This document shows, piece by piece, positions 55,333-63,058 of a stretch of 64,000 nt of DNA. Numbering within the stretch: the stretch's first letter is position 1; the number at the start of each line of letters is the position of its first letter. The notes beneath the pieces are model-generated. The model saw only the letters and a program-made list of their open reading frames with translations. It searched no databases and was not told the DNA's origin. The stretch lies in assembly GCF_015686695.1 (NCBI RefSeq), contig NZ_JADPMR010000001.1, positions 1,178,001 to 1,242,000 on the forward strand, written 5' to 3'. The position numbers were made by a program, and so were the translations under genes. The stretch is from Vibrio nitrifigilis (GTDB lineage: Bacteria; Pseudomonadota; Gammaproteobacteria; Enterobacterales; Vibrionaceae).

Positions 55333-55353
55333 GCGTTATTCTTGCATAGCATA

Positions 55354-55383
55354 AAGAAGTCAGCGGTAGGCTGACTTCTTCCC
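55354..55383 (+). terminator. terminator of nadA
   Basis: An 11-bp perfect stem AAGAAGTCAGC/GCTGACTTCTT with a 5-base loop between convergent nadA and the Lrp-type gene; usable in both directions. Confidence 0.8.
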
Positions 55384-55404
55384 TCTGAATGGTCTATATG
55401 CACG

Positions 55405-55869
55405 TTAGAATGCGAGCGTGCCATTGTCTACCACCTCTTTCATCACGAAGAAGGTGCGTATTTGTCTTACCCCAGGTAAAGAGATCAACTGGCTGGCATG
55501 AAGCTGGTTAAAATCAGCCATATCTTTGACGCGGATACGCAGGAAATAATCAAATTCTCCGGCTACCAATTGGCAATCAATAATCACAGGCATAGTAACA
55601 ATGGCTTGCTCAAACTCTGCAAAGCTCTCTGGTGTAGAGCGATCAAGCACCACCCCCACAATGACCAAACTGGCTAAATCCACTTTATTGGGTGCAACGA
55701 TAGCTCTTACTGACGTTATGGCGTCTGATTTGAATAACCGATCTAATCGGCGGTGACAGGTTGCAGGGCTAATATTCACTTTGTCAGCGAGCTCAGCATT
55801 CGACATGCGCCCATCTTGCTGGAGTAACCGTAGTAGCTTGTAGTCGATTTTATCTAGTGTATCTTCCAT
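55405..55869 (-). CDS. Lrp/AsnC-family regulator, likely AcdR-type
   Basis: The 154-residue protein has an N-terminal winged helix-turn-helix (DYKLLRLLQQDGRMSNAELA, then NISPATCHRR) and a C-terminal RAM/AsnC effector domain. It is divergent from the ACC deaminase gene across an A+T-rich 187-base gap. In Pseudomonas and Burkholderia the Lrp-type AcdR gene is likewise divergent from acdS and activates it, so that role is inferred by arrangement. A general Lrp-like amino-acid regulator is the alternative. Confidence 0.85.
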   Translation of the reverse strand: MEDTLDKIDYKLLRLLQQDGRMSNAELADKVNISPATCHRRLDRLFKSDAITSVRAIVAPNKVDLASLVIVGVVLDRSTPESFAEFEQAIVTMPVIIDCQLVAGEFDYFLRIRVKDMADFNQLHASQLISLPGVRQIRTFFVMKEVVDNGTLAF

Positions 55870-56056
55870 GAAATTTTCTTTTATTTATTTATGAATTTTT
55901 GATTTATTATTTAATTTAACTCTAAATAGTAAAATTAATATATAGAAATAAGTTTAAATTAGAAAGCACATTTCACTCACAATTAAGTAACCTTTGTGTA
56001 TCGAAATCGCAATAGTGCCACTCGCTAAAACTGAGCTGAGTATAAGGAGATACACA

Positions 56057-57073
56057 ATGAATCTAGATAAATTTGAACGTTACCCTTTAACGTTTGGACC
56101 AACGCCGATAGAGAAGCTAAGCAACCTTTCTGAATTCTTGGGCGGGGATGTCGACATCTATGCGAAACGCGAAGACTGTAACTGTGGTCTAGCATTTGGT
56201 GGTAACAAAATTCGCAAACTGGAATACATTGTGCCAGATGCAATTGCCAGTGGTGCTGATACGCTCGTATCTATCGGTGGTGTGCAATCAAACCACACCC
56301 GTATGGTAGCGGCTGTCGCGGCAAAAATTGGCATGAAATGCCGCTTAGTTCAAGAAAGCTGGGTACCATTCCAAGATGCGGTTTATGACCGTGTAGGTAA
56401 CATTTTGATGAGCCGTGTTATGGGCGCTAAAGTTGAACTCATTGATGAAGGCTTTGATATCGGCATTCGTGAAAGCTGGGAAAACGCACTAAAAGATGTA
56501 GAAGAGAAAGGTGGCAAGCCATATCCAATTCCAGCTGGCGCTTCTGAACACAAATTTGGCGCTGTTGGTTATGTTAACTTCGCAGAAGAAGTAAGACAGC
56601 AAGAAGAAGAGTTGGGTTTCAAATTTGATTACATTGTTGTGTGTACAGTAACGGGATCAACCATGGCTGGCATGGTCGTTGGTTTTGCAGCTGATGGTCG
56701 CGCACGTAACGTGATTGGTATCGATGCCTCTGCAACGCCAGAACAAAACCATGCGCAAGTATTACGTATCGCGCAAAATACGGCTGACCTTGTCGAACTA
56801 AATCAAGAGATCACCAAAGAAGACGTTGTCATCATCGATGATTACGCTTACCCAGCGTATGGTGTGCCATCGGATGAAACAGTAGAAGCGATCAGAATCT
56901 CTGCTCGTACTGAAGCCATGATGACAGATCCTGTTTACGAAGGTAAATCGATGCAAGGTTTGATTGATTTAACGAAGAAAGGCTATTTCCCGAAAGGCTC
57001 TAAAGTTCTTTATGTTCACTTAGGTGGTGTACCTGCTATTAACGCCTACAGCTACATTTTCCGCAACGGTTAA
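56057..57073 (+). CDS. acdS: 1-aminocyclopropane-1-carboxylate deaminase
   Basis: The 338-residue PLP enzyme, exactly the length of known ACC deaminases, would convert ACC to 2-oxobutyrate and ammonia. The PLP lysine is K51 (GGNK), with the diagnostic active-site set S78, Y268, Y294, E295 and L322 all present. E295 and L322 are the positions that differ in the related D-cysteine desulfhydrases, so the ACC deaminase call is favoured. The ATG at 56057 has AAGGAG upstream; the 21 open codons before it are leader. A physiological D-amino-acid role cannot be excluded. Confidence 0.88.
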   Translation: MNLDKFERYPLTFGPTPIEKLSNLSEFLGGDVDIYAKREDCNCGLAFGGNKIRKLEYIVPDAIASGADTLVSIGGVQSNHTRMVAAVAAKIGMKCRLVQESWVPFQDAVYDRVGNILMSRVMGAKVELIDEGFDIGIRESWENALKDVEEKGGKPYPIPAGASEHKFGAVGYVNFAEEVRQQEEELGFKFDYIVVCTVTGSTMAGMVVGFAADGRARNVIGIDASATPEQNHAQVLRIAQNTADLVELNQEITKEDVVIIDDYAYPAYGVPSDETVEAIRISARTEAMMTDPVYEGKSMQGLIDLTKKGYFPKGSKVLYVHLGGVPAINAYSYIFRNG

Positions 57074-57098
57074 GTCCTGAGTGATAACAAACCCTGTT

Positions 57099-57122
57099 AG
57101 CTCCCACTAGTGGGAGCTTTTG
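57099..57122 (+). terminator. terminator of acdS
   Basis: AGCTCCCACTAGTGGGAGCT is a perfect 20-base palindrome followed by TTTT, 26 bases past acdS. Confidence 0.8.
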
Positions 57123-57123
57123 G

Positions 57124-57156
57124 CTTGGTAACGTATCTAGCGTATACGTTACCAAG
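57124..57156. repeat. perfect 13-bp inverted repeat after acdS
   Basis: CTTGGTAACGTAT and ATACGTTACCAAG are perfectly complementary with a 7-base spacer. No T-run follows. It directly abuts the acdS terminator. Confidence 0.75.
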
Positions 57157-57177
57157 TCTCCACCCCATTTTAGGTGG

Positions 57178-57219
57178 AAGGCATTTCTCAGTATGTATCC
57201 CAGAGAGTGCCTTTCTTTT
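57178..57219 (+). terminator. third hairpin, terminator-like
   Basis: AAGGCATTTCTC and GAGAGTGCCTT pair imperfectly and end in TTTCTTTTC. It lies 17 bases before the stop codon of the convergent UPF0149 gene. Confidence 0.45.
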
Positions 57220-57236
57220 CGTTAAGAATATGCGAC

Positions 57237-57803
57237 TTATTCTTGAACTAACGCCGCGCCGCGTAACGTTAAACCACACAGCATCAATGGCATGGCATTG
57301 AATATTTCTTCAAACTGTTCGAGTCCTTCAATACCTTGCTCACTCAATGTTGCCACTGACGTTTCTGGGTCATATAACATGCTTAGAGAAAGTAAAACGC
57401 CACCCAATAACGCATTATCTTCACTTTCTGGCGGCATAATGGTTTCCCAATCATCGCGAGTCAGTTGCCAACCTTGCAGTACGCCTTCACAAAAATCACG
57501 CGCTTGTTCATTAACGATTTCTTGATCGTCTAACGCATAACCATCTGGCCAAGCCCACTGATTATCTAATAAAGCAGGGCGGAAATGATTCCACATCGCA
57601 ATAATCTGTTCTAGATAGTTTTCTAATTGCTCACCATCACTAAATGGCGCGACTTCCTCACCGCCCCATAAATAAGGCAACCATTCTTCTGGTGGTAACA
57701 CATTAGGTGAGCAGGCCATAGCAGTCACAAAGCCAGTAGTTTTTGCTTCATTGAGCAATTTGTTTTCTAACTCAGGTTGAGCAAGCAATTCTTGAAGGGT
57801 CAA
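57237..57803 (-). CDS. UPF0149 (YecA/YgfB-like) protein
   Basis: The 188-residue acidic protein belongs to UPF0149, with the WPDGYALDD-FCEGVLQGW core near 90-120. Unlike E. coli YecA, it has no C-terminal SEC-C metal motif, so it is closer in plan to YgfB. It is rich in Asp/Glu and likely cytoplasmic. The function is not established. It faces acdS tail to tail. Confidence 0.82.
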   Translation of the reverse strand: MTLQELLAQPELENKLLNEAKTTGFVTAMACSPNVLPPEEWLPYLWGGEEVAPFSDGEQLENYLEQIIAMWNHFRPALLDNQWAWPDGYALDDQEIVNEQARDFCEGVLQGWQLTRDDWETIMPPESEDNALLGGVLLSLSMLYDPETSVATLSEQGIEGLEQFEEIFNAMPLMLCGLTLRGAALVQE

Positions 57804-58145
57804 AATACCATCCCATTTATTCTAGTTACGGTCGGGGTCTAGTTTACCGTTAAAGCTCTCTGTTTGGCGAATATTTCTCAGACGACATGATAGATATGAC
57901 GATTAAGTGTCCATTTCATACCCCAAATATCGTGCTTTTATCCTTACTTTTTAAAGTAGTTTGAGCTGCTATTTTTTCAGTAAAAAATGGTGGAATATCG
58001 ACACTTTATATCTAAATTTGAAATAAAAAACTACAAAAGCTATGTTCTAATAGCGCCAATAACTAGTATTAAGTTATAAACCTAGTGTTCTGTTTTGCAA
58101 TAAGCACTTAATTGTAGTGATTCATGTTATTTGGTGAGGAAGTTA
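57804..58145. other. intergenic region upstream of alaE
   Basis: A 342-base A+T-rich gap between divergent genes. GAGGAAG lies about 6 bases before the alaE start. I see no further gene or clear operator. Confidence 0.5.
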
Positions 58146-58592
58146 ATGAAAACTCGTGGCCCTTTTTGTATCCGCAACGCTGCCGCTGATACATTCGCAA
58201 TGGTCGTGTTTTGCTTTATTTCAGGAATGATTGTCGAAATTTTTATTTCGGGTATGACATTTGAACAGTCATTAGCTTCACGAACGCTCTCTATCCCGGT
58301 GAACATTGCCATTGCTTGGCCTTATGGTGTGTTCCGAGATTTTGTGCTGCGTCAGAGTAAACGTGTGTCAGATACGCGCTGGATGAAAAATGTCGCCGAC
58401 CTTGCTGCTTACGTGTTATTCCAATCGCCAGTGTATGCCGGTATTCTATGGACTGTTGGTGCATCTTGGGATCAAATCGTCGCTGCAGTAACAAGTAATG
58501 CGATTATCTCGTGTGGAATGGGGGTGTTATATGGCCACTTCCTCGATTTATGTCGCCGTTGGTTCCGTGTGCCTGGCTATTACCATGCTTAA
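58146..58592 (+). CDS. alaE: L-alanine exporter AlaE
   Basis: AlaE (148 residues) exports excess L-alanine across the inner membrane. Four membrane segments are visible (about 13-33, 45-66, 82-104 and 112-134). The sequence keeps the family blocks AADTFAMVVF, IPVNIAIAWPYG, AYVLFQSPVYAGI and YGHFLDLCRRWF. The ATG at 58146 is chosen for GAGGAAG upstream; the frame opens five codons earlier. Monocistronic. Confidence 0.93.
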   Translation: MKTRGPFCIRNAAADTFAMVVFCFISGMIVEIFISGMTFEQSLASRTLSIPVNIAIAWPYGVFRDFVLRQSKRVSDTRWMKNVADLAAYVLFQSPVYAGILWTVGASWDQIVAAVTSNAIISCGMGVLYGHFLDLCRRWFRVPGYYHA

Positions 58593-58790
58593 TTGATTCT
58601 GGTTCTACTTGTGTGAGGCACTCATAATATTGATAGGATTTTGGGAGCCTTGCATTGAAAATGGTCGAATTAGCTATTTTGTAAGCAAACAAACGTCTCG
58701 TTGCCAGTTTTTTGGTAATAGTACTTGACCAATGTGAATGGAATCATTAAATTAGCGCCTCGTTGACGCGGTTAACGCAAACAACGATTC

Positions 58791-58878
58791 GGTGAGTTGT
58801 CCGAGTGGCTGAAGGAGCACGCCTGGAAAGTGTGTATACGGCAACGTATCGAGAGTTCGAATCTCTCACTCACCGCCA
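58791..58878 (+). tRNA. tRNA-Ser (anticodon GGA)
   Basis: The acceptor arms GGTGAGT and ACTCACC pair perfectly, followed by discriminator G and an encoded CCA. The anticodon loop reads CTGGAAA with anticodon GGA (codons UCC/UCU). The long variable arm (GTATACGGCAACGTATC) marks a class II serine tRNA, and the T-loop GTTCGAATC is standard. Its 3' 34 bases and terminator lie within the island's direct repeat. Confidence 0.96.
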
Positions 58879-58920
58879 CATTCAAAACCCCAGCAGAAAT
58901 GCTGGGGTTTTCTCGTTTTA
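58845..58920 (+). repeat. att site, tRNA-proximal copy (76-bp direct repeat)
   Basis: This 76-base segment runs from the variable arm of tRNA-Ser through its 3' end and terminator. It recurs at 63211-63286 with one difference (C to T at the loop-proximal part of the terminator stem). Direct repeats of a tRNA 3' end are the mark of integrase-mediated insertion. Confidence 0.93.
58884..58915 (+). terminator. terminator of tRNA-Ser
   Basis: AAAACCCCAGCA/TGCTGGGGTTTT, a 12-bp perfect stem with GAAA loop. It is duplicated at 63250-63277, where the single base change keeps pairing through a G-U wobble. Confidence 0.85.
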
Positions 58921-58963
58921 TCCTCCAAAAAACCAGCAGAGCGTTTGGATTTCTTAGTTATGA

Positions 58964-59155
58964 CGGTATAGCAAAGTGCCGATGCATAATGATCTGATTG
59001 AGCTTGGTTTCATCCGTTATCATCAAACTCTATCCACCAGCAGTAGCCTGTTCCCTAAACTACAGCCCCACCCAGTGAACGGCTATGGTCACGCTATCGG
59101 TAAGGCTTGGGTGAAATACTTGAAGCTAGAGGTGAAACTGAAGAGTCATTTGTAG
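58964..59155 (+). pseudogene. fragment of a tyrosine-recombinase integrase
   Basis: A 63-codon open stretch between stop codons reads KVPMHNDLIELGFIRY near its start, then LFPKL and GYGHAIGKAWVKYLK. This is the arrangement found in the middle of the catalytic domain of phage/island integrases (VPIH..LI.LGF..Y ... LFP.L ... YG....W). The upstream half and the catalytic R-H-x-x-R...Y part are missing, so it is non-functional. Its place directly next to the tRNA-side att copy is where an island integrase is expected. Identification is by motif, without a search. Confidence 0.7.
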
Positions 59156-59235
59156 AAGATTTTTATGATGAGTTGAGTTCTTTCAGTAGTGACGCTGACG
59201 AACTGTTGGGGCTCTTAATCCCCGAAACCCACTGA
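59104..59235 (+). pseudogene. possible C-terminal remnant of an unknown gene
   Basis: A 43-codon open stretch in another frame overlaps the end of the integrase fragment. It reads acidic and protein-like (ETEESFVEDFYDELSS ... LLGLLIPETH, then stop) but has no start. It may be the tail of a gene brought next to the integrase by deletion. I do not recognise it. Confidence 0.3.
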
Positions 59236-59486
59236 GTTAGTCCGTTCTTCTATTGGGGGACGCTTATTTTTTCGTCCTGTCGGTATCTTTGAGTTGGTCG
59301 CTTAGTCAACCTTCCGAATACCAACCTGCCACTCTTGAACGCCCCACAACACCACAAACATAAAGAACACTTGAAGAACTTTTAGTAAGACGACTCTTGC
59401 AGTGTACTAGAGCTGTTTGCATATCCTTTCTTCATCACCACTCCAGATACCAACTAAAGTTGCTCTTACTGTGCATCTCAATGACT

Positions 59487-59538
59487 CATTCAAATACACA
59501 AACGAACGAGAACTGAGAGCCGTGCTTAGAGATATCGA
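59487..59538 (+). repeat. 52-bp coding-remnant repeat, copy 1
   Basis: Read in frame it gives FKYTNERELRAVLRDID. Two of the five differences from copy 2 are silent. It looks like part of a gene that has been duplicated and broken. Confidence 0.7.
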
Positions 59539-59566
59539 CATAATCTTATCCGTAATTTCCACGGAG

Positions 59567-59627
59567 AAGATAATTTAAGCGAAAGCTCAAAGGCAGTTGT
59601 CAATTTTAGTAGATCACTTCTGGCTAG
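59567..59627 (+). repeat. 61-bp repeat, copy 1
   Basis: Nearly identical (59 of 61) to 59853-59913. It follows the first 52-bp repeat by 28 bases. Confidence 0.85.
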
Positions 59628-59641
59628 ATGACTCCACCTAA

Positions 59642-59693
59642 CATTCAAATACACAAATGACCGTGAACGGAGAGTCGTGCTTAGAGATATCGA
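59642..59693 (+). repeat. 52-bp coding-remnant repeat, copy 2
   Basis: Read in frame it gives FKYTNDRERRVVLRDID and then MLSEID and a stop codon, so it resembles the C-terminus of a lost protein. Confidence 0.7.
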
Positions 59694-59852
59694 TATGTTG
59701 TCAGAAATCGATTAGGGCTGTGTGTACAGGTTTCAGTGGTCGCTACGGCTGGTGGAAATGGTGGGAAAATCCCACGTTTAAAGTGTAGTGTTCTTTCAAG
59801 AGTAGACAAAAAGAGATCTATCGACATGCACTTCTCCGCGTTTTCCGCGCAT

Positions 59853-59913
59853 AAGATAATTTAAGCGAAAGCTCAAAGACAGTTGTCAATTTTAGTAGAG
59901 CACTTCTGGCTAG
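59853..59913 (+). repeat. 61-bp repeat, copy 2
   Basis: Second copy of the 61-bp unit, 226 bases after the end of the first. The pair could mark a tandem duplication that has partly decayed. Confidence 0.85.
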
Positions 59914-60106
59914 CTAGCAGTCAACCTACTGTCATCAACTTATCATTTAGATAAGATATTGATGTGTATCATACAAACGAAAGGCGTATTAGTTATGTTG
60001 TTGATTACAAATATTAATAGTTGGTAAAGTTGATTGTTTCATATGGATTGGTCTCATATACAGTTCTAGTTAGTCCAAGTTTTGGTTAATCAATGGAGTC
60101 TCAACT

Positions 60107-61144
60107 GTGTACACGTTTAAGAACACAGAAATTACAAATAAAAAATCATCTGATTACGAGACAAAGTCGATGCTCTATCTAATGGGAATGCACCCGGATA
60201 GTAAGAAAGTTGATATTGTTGTTGTCGATTGTTTTAATGATGTGACAGGAGTTGATGATAACTTTACATTGATGCTTGATGTGCAAAGTAAAAACTACTC
60301 GACTTTTAACCCTTCACTGATTGGTCAAAGTTTATACACCTTGTTTGATAATTACGTGTCAGAATTTAAATTTCACGACTATATACTATTCAGTCAGCCA
60401 TTAAATCCGAGTTATTTATATAATTCTGATTTGCGTTCATTTGATTATTCTAATATTAAGGATAAAACTAAGTTTAGAATAGAGAAAAAACTTCGTGAAA
60501 TTATTATTAAAAACCATGGTGGTGTTGATGAAGTTAAACTATCTCAGTTTTTAGATAAAGTAACTTTTTTCAATGATGATCGTTCTTGTAGTCACTACAT
60601 AAAAAAATTGTCTGGTTTTAAATCAAAATCTTATATAAATGATATTACATATGAAAATATATTTAAAGAAATAAGAGATAAACAGTCATCTTTAAAAAAC
60701 TCTGAGATAGAAAATGAAACCATTTCAACCCCTAAAGAGGTTTTAAGATTAGATAGATATATAACTAAGTCACAAATAAACTCTCTTATCATTAGCCGAA
60801 TTATAGGTGTTACTGATATTTTTAAAGGTAATGGTATCCCCTTCGCTTTTCTGAGTGTTATAAATGAAAAGGGATTGTCAAAAGATAAAGATTTATTGAA
60901 AGATACTATTCAAGAGTGTAACTCAAATCTTAGTCGTACTCTGTTTGATAAAGGTACATCTAAGAAATTTTGGCAACTGTCAGAAGCAATCATTAAAATG
61001 GTTAGGACATCTAAGTCAGACTGTGTATATGAATTATATGATGAACTTTTAGTTAAGGTTAAAAAAATGCCTCCGCATATGGATAAAATAACAACACAAT
61101 ATCTAATCTCATTGGTTCTTCAAGGAATGGAATATGATTATTAA
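60107..61144 (+). CDS. unknown island protein, possible PD-(D/E)xK-like nuclease
   Basis: I do not recognise this 345-residue protein as a named family. Residues 35-62 form two predicted strands with acidic residues (D36, D41, D45, D50-D51), ending LDVQSK with a D58-x-Q60-x-K62 pattern. A helix follows (IGQSLYTLFDNY) and then another strand. That order resembles the core of nuclease domains with a Q-x-K in place of E-x-K, as in Cap4/DUF4297-type effectors, but the match is by eye only. The rest is Lys-rich and mostly helical. GTG start with GGAG 8 bases upstream. Its end overlaps the ATPase gene by 11 bases, so the two are coupled. Strong A+T bias suggests transfer. Confidence 0.6.
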   Translation: MYTFKNTEITNKKSSDYETKSMLYLMGMHPDSKKVDIVVVDCFNDVTGVDDNFTLMLDVQSKNYSTFNPSLIGQSLYTLFDNYVSEFKFHDYILFSQPLNPSYLYNSDLRSFDYSNIKDKTKFRIEKKLREIIIKNHGGVDEVKLSQFLDKVTFFNDDRSCSHYIKKLSGFKSKSYINDITYENIFKEIRDKQSSLKNSEIENETISTPKEVLRLDRYITKSQINSLIISRIIGVTDIFKGNGIPFAFLSVINEKGLSKDKDLLKDTIQECNSNLSRTLFDKGTSKKFWQLSEAIIKMVRTSKSDCVYELYDELLVKVKKMPPHMDKITTQYLISLVLQGMEYDY

Positions 61145-62744
61145 GTCTTTTGGTGTTGGTAATAAGGTTGAATCTTTTTTTGAAGATAGGTTAACTCAAG
61201 GCGTTAATGTAATTTATAGCGATGAGAATAACCGTGGTAAAACTCTTGTAATTCAAGGTATGCTTTATTCCATAGGAAATAACTCAATTTTTCCTGATGG
61301 ATTTAACGAAAAAGAATACACATTTTATTCCTTGGTTAACATAGGAGGTGTTGACTATCAGTTTGTACGTAAAGGTTCAACTTTTGTGATAAAAAGTAAA
61401 GGACTTTTAAAAATATTCGATACTGATTCCGAACTTAGATCATTTATAGCATCCTTAATAGGTACTTTTCCTAAAGTTCAAAAAAAGGGAATGGATGTTA
61501 CGGTTGATTTAACTACGTTTTATGAAATGTTCTTTATCGGACAAGATAAAAGAAATCCATCTTCTCTTATTGGTAATGGCTACTTTAAAAAAGATGATTT
61601 CAAGTCGATGCTATGTCAGCTAGGTGGGATCAATAGATCTACATTTGATAGTGATGATGAATTCGAAACAAAAAAGATGATTAAAGAGTTAAAAGTTAAG
61701 CATAAGTCTTTAGTGAAAAAACTATCATTACTAGCTAAAACGCCATCCTTAGCATTGTTGACCTCAAAAACAGCAGATCATGATGATGCACGACTTGTTC
61801 GGAATAAAGCAAAAACACTATCAGAGGAAATTAATGAAAAACGTAAGCAACGTAATAGAGAGACCGTAAGAATTGAGAAGCTTACAACACTTGTAAATGA
61901 ATTAACTTCCCTCAATAGAAATATGGATCTGGGTGAGATAGTTTGTTCTGATTGTGGGTCAGATAACATAGTTTTTAAAAATAAAAATATTGAGTTTGAT
62001 GTAAGTAATAAGGAAGTTAGATCAGAGATTATGAAATCTATATCTGACAATATTGCAGAAAAAAATGAAGCAATTTTAACATTAACTCATGAAATAAATA
62101 CATTACAAACTAGGTTACGTGATTTAGAAAAGACGACCCCTCCTGATTTGTTTCAATTAGCGATGTTTAGTGAAGATATACGAACAGAGGAACAATATGA
62201 TTCGGATGCTCATAATACTTTGTTGGAAATACAAGAGTTAGAGCGTCGACAGCTAAATGTTAAAAAAGGATTTAATGATACTAAAGCCCAGTGCTCTGAT
62301 TTTATAGATAAAATTGTTGATTTAATGAATGATTATCTTTTAAAAATAGAGCCTAATGCTCGCTTACATTTTAATGACTTATTTTCGAAATCTAATAACG
62401 TATTTTCAGGAAGCGATGAACAAGAGTATTATTATTGTAGGACAATGGCAATTAATGAGATATTAGATCATGAATTTCCTATCATTATTGATGCTTTTAG
62501 AGATGGGGAACTATCAAGTAATAAAGAAGAAATAATGCTTGATCAATATGTTAGTCTTTCTAAACAGGTAATATTAACTTCAACCTTGAAAAAAGAAGAG
62601 TATAACAGTGGTAAATATCATGACAAAAATATAAATAGTATTGATTATAGTAAACACCCTAATGGGAAATTATTATCGCCTAATTATAATGATAAGTTTA
62701 GGGCTTGTATTGAAACCTTTGGTGGTTTGATTGTACTATCTTGA
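61134..62744 (+). CDS. ABC/SMC-like ATPase with coiled coil and CxxC hook
   Basis: A 536-residue predicted ATPase. The P-loop is DENNRGKT at 30-37, with Asp in place of the first Gly. A charged coiled-coil stretch (about 172-265 and 290-400) surrounds C271-S-D-C274, as in a Rad50 zinc hook. A signature-like FSGSDEQ is at 424-430. The Walker B strand PIIID ends at D453 but lacks the next Glu, reading IIIDAFRDGELS. The switch region VILTSTLKKEE lacks the usual His. Such shortened SMC-like ATPases occur in Lamassu, ABC-3C and similar defence systems, always with an effector gene; the upstream overlapping gene would be that partner. The assignment is inferred. Confidence 0.7.
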   Translation: MIIKSFGVGNKVESFFEDRLTQGVNVIYSDENNRGKTLVIQGMLYSIGNNSIFPDGFNEKEYTFYSLVNIGGVDYQFVRKGSTFVIKSKGLLKIFDTDSELRSFIASLIGTFPKVQKKGMDVTVDLTTFYEMFFIGQDKRNPSSLIGNGYFKKDDFKSMLCQLGGINRSTFDSDDEFETKKMIKELKVKHKSLVKKLSLLAKTPSLALLTSKTADHDDARLVRNKAKTLSEEINEKRKQRNRETVRIEKLTTLVNELTSLNRNMDLGEIVCSDCGSDNIVFKNKNIEFDVSNKEVRSEIMKSISDNIAEKNEAILTLTHEINTLQTRLRDLEKTTPPDLFQLAMFSEDIRTEEQYDSDAHNTLLEIQELERRQLNVKKGFNDTKAQCSDFIDKIVDLMNDYLLKIEPNARLHFNDLFSKSNNVFSGSDEQEYYYCRTMAINEILDHEFPIIIDAFRDGELSSNKEEIMLDQYVSLSKQVILTSTLKKEEYNSGKYHDKNINSIDYSKHPNGKLLSPNYNDKFRACIETFGGLIVLS

Positions 62745-62824
62745 TTTATTATATTTTAATTTATCTGATATATAATAAATATTTATAAGTGACCAAATTC
62801 TTATATTAAAATAAATTATCATCG

Positions 62825-62845
62825 ACTACCCAGAACGTGGGTAGT
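62825..62845. repeat. 8-bp hairpin after the ATPase gene
   Basis: ACTACCCA and TGGGTAGT pair perfectly around a GAACG loop, 80 bases past the ATPase stop. There is no proper T-run; it may still help end the operon's transcript. Confidence 0.6.
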
Positions 62846-63058
62846 TAGATGGACTTTTACTCCTGATATTACTATCTATATAATTTGGTGAATTATACTC
62901 TGTTGCAACAGTTGATGAACTGAACTTTCAGCGAAATGTTAATAGAAGAATCCCATCAGCAATCGTATTGCCCTGTGTAAAATCAATACTCTCAGCGTTT
63001 CACCAAGTTGCCGAGTCTATAGAATTCTTATAGAAATATACAGTTCAGCTAGAAAAGT

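Larger units (their letters stand above)
59236..60106. other. non-coding island DNA with duplicated remnants
   Basis: No intact gene is supported in these 870 bases. Two repeat families are present: a 52-base unit at 59487-59538 and 59642-59693 (47 of 52 identical), and a 61-base unit at 59567-59627 and 59853-59913 (59 of 61 identical). The last 150 bases are very A+T-rich and should hold the promoter of the two-gene operon; a GGAG site at 60095-60098 serves its GTG start. Confidence 0.7.

Noticed and set aside
58797..58997. 66-codon open frame running through the tRNA-Ser gene
   Set aside because: It begins inside the tRNA and is the well-known false protein read from serine tRNA genes; no independent coding signal.
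62885..62935. CTGTTGCAACAG palindrome considered as an insertion-sequence end
   Set aside because: A single copy with no matching partner or target duplication found in the window.
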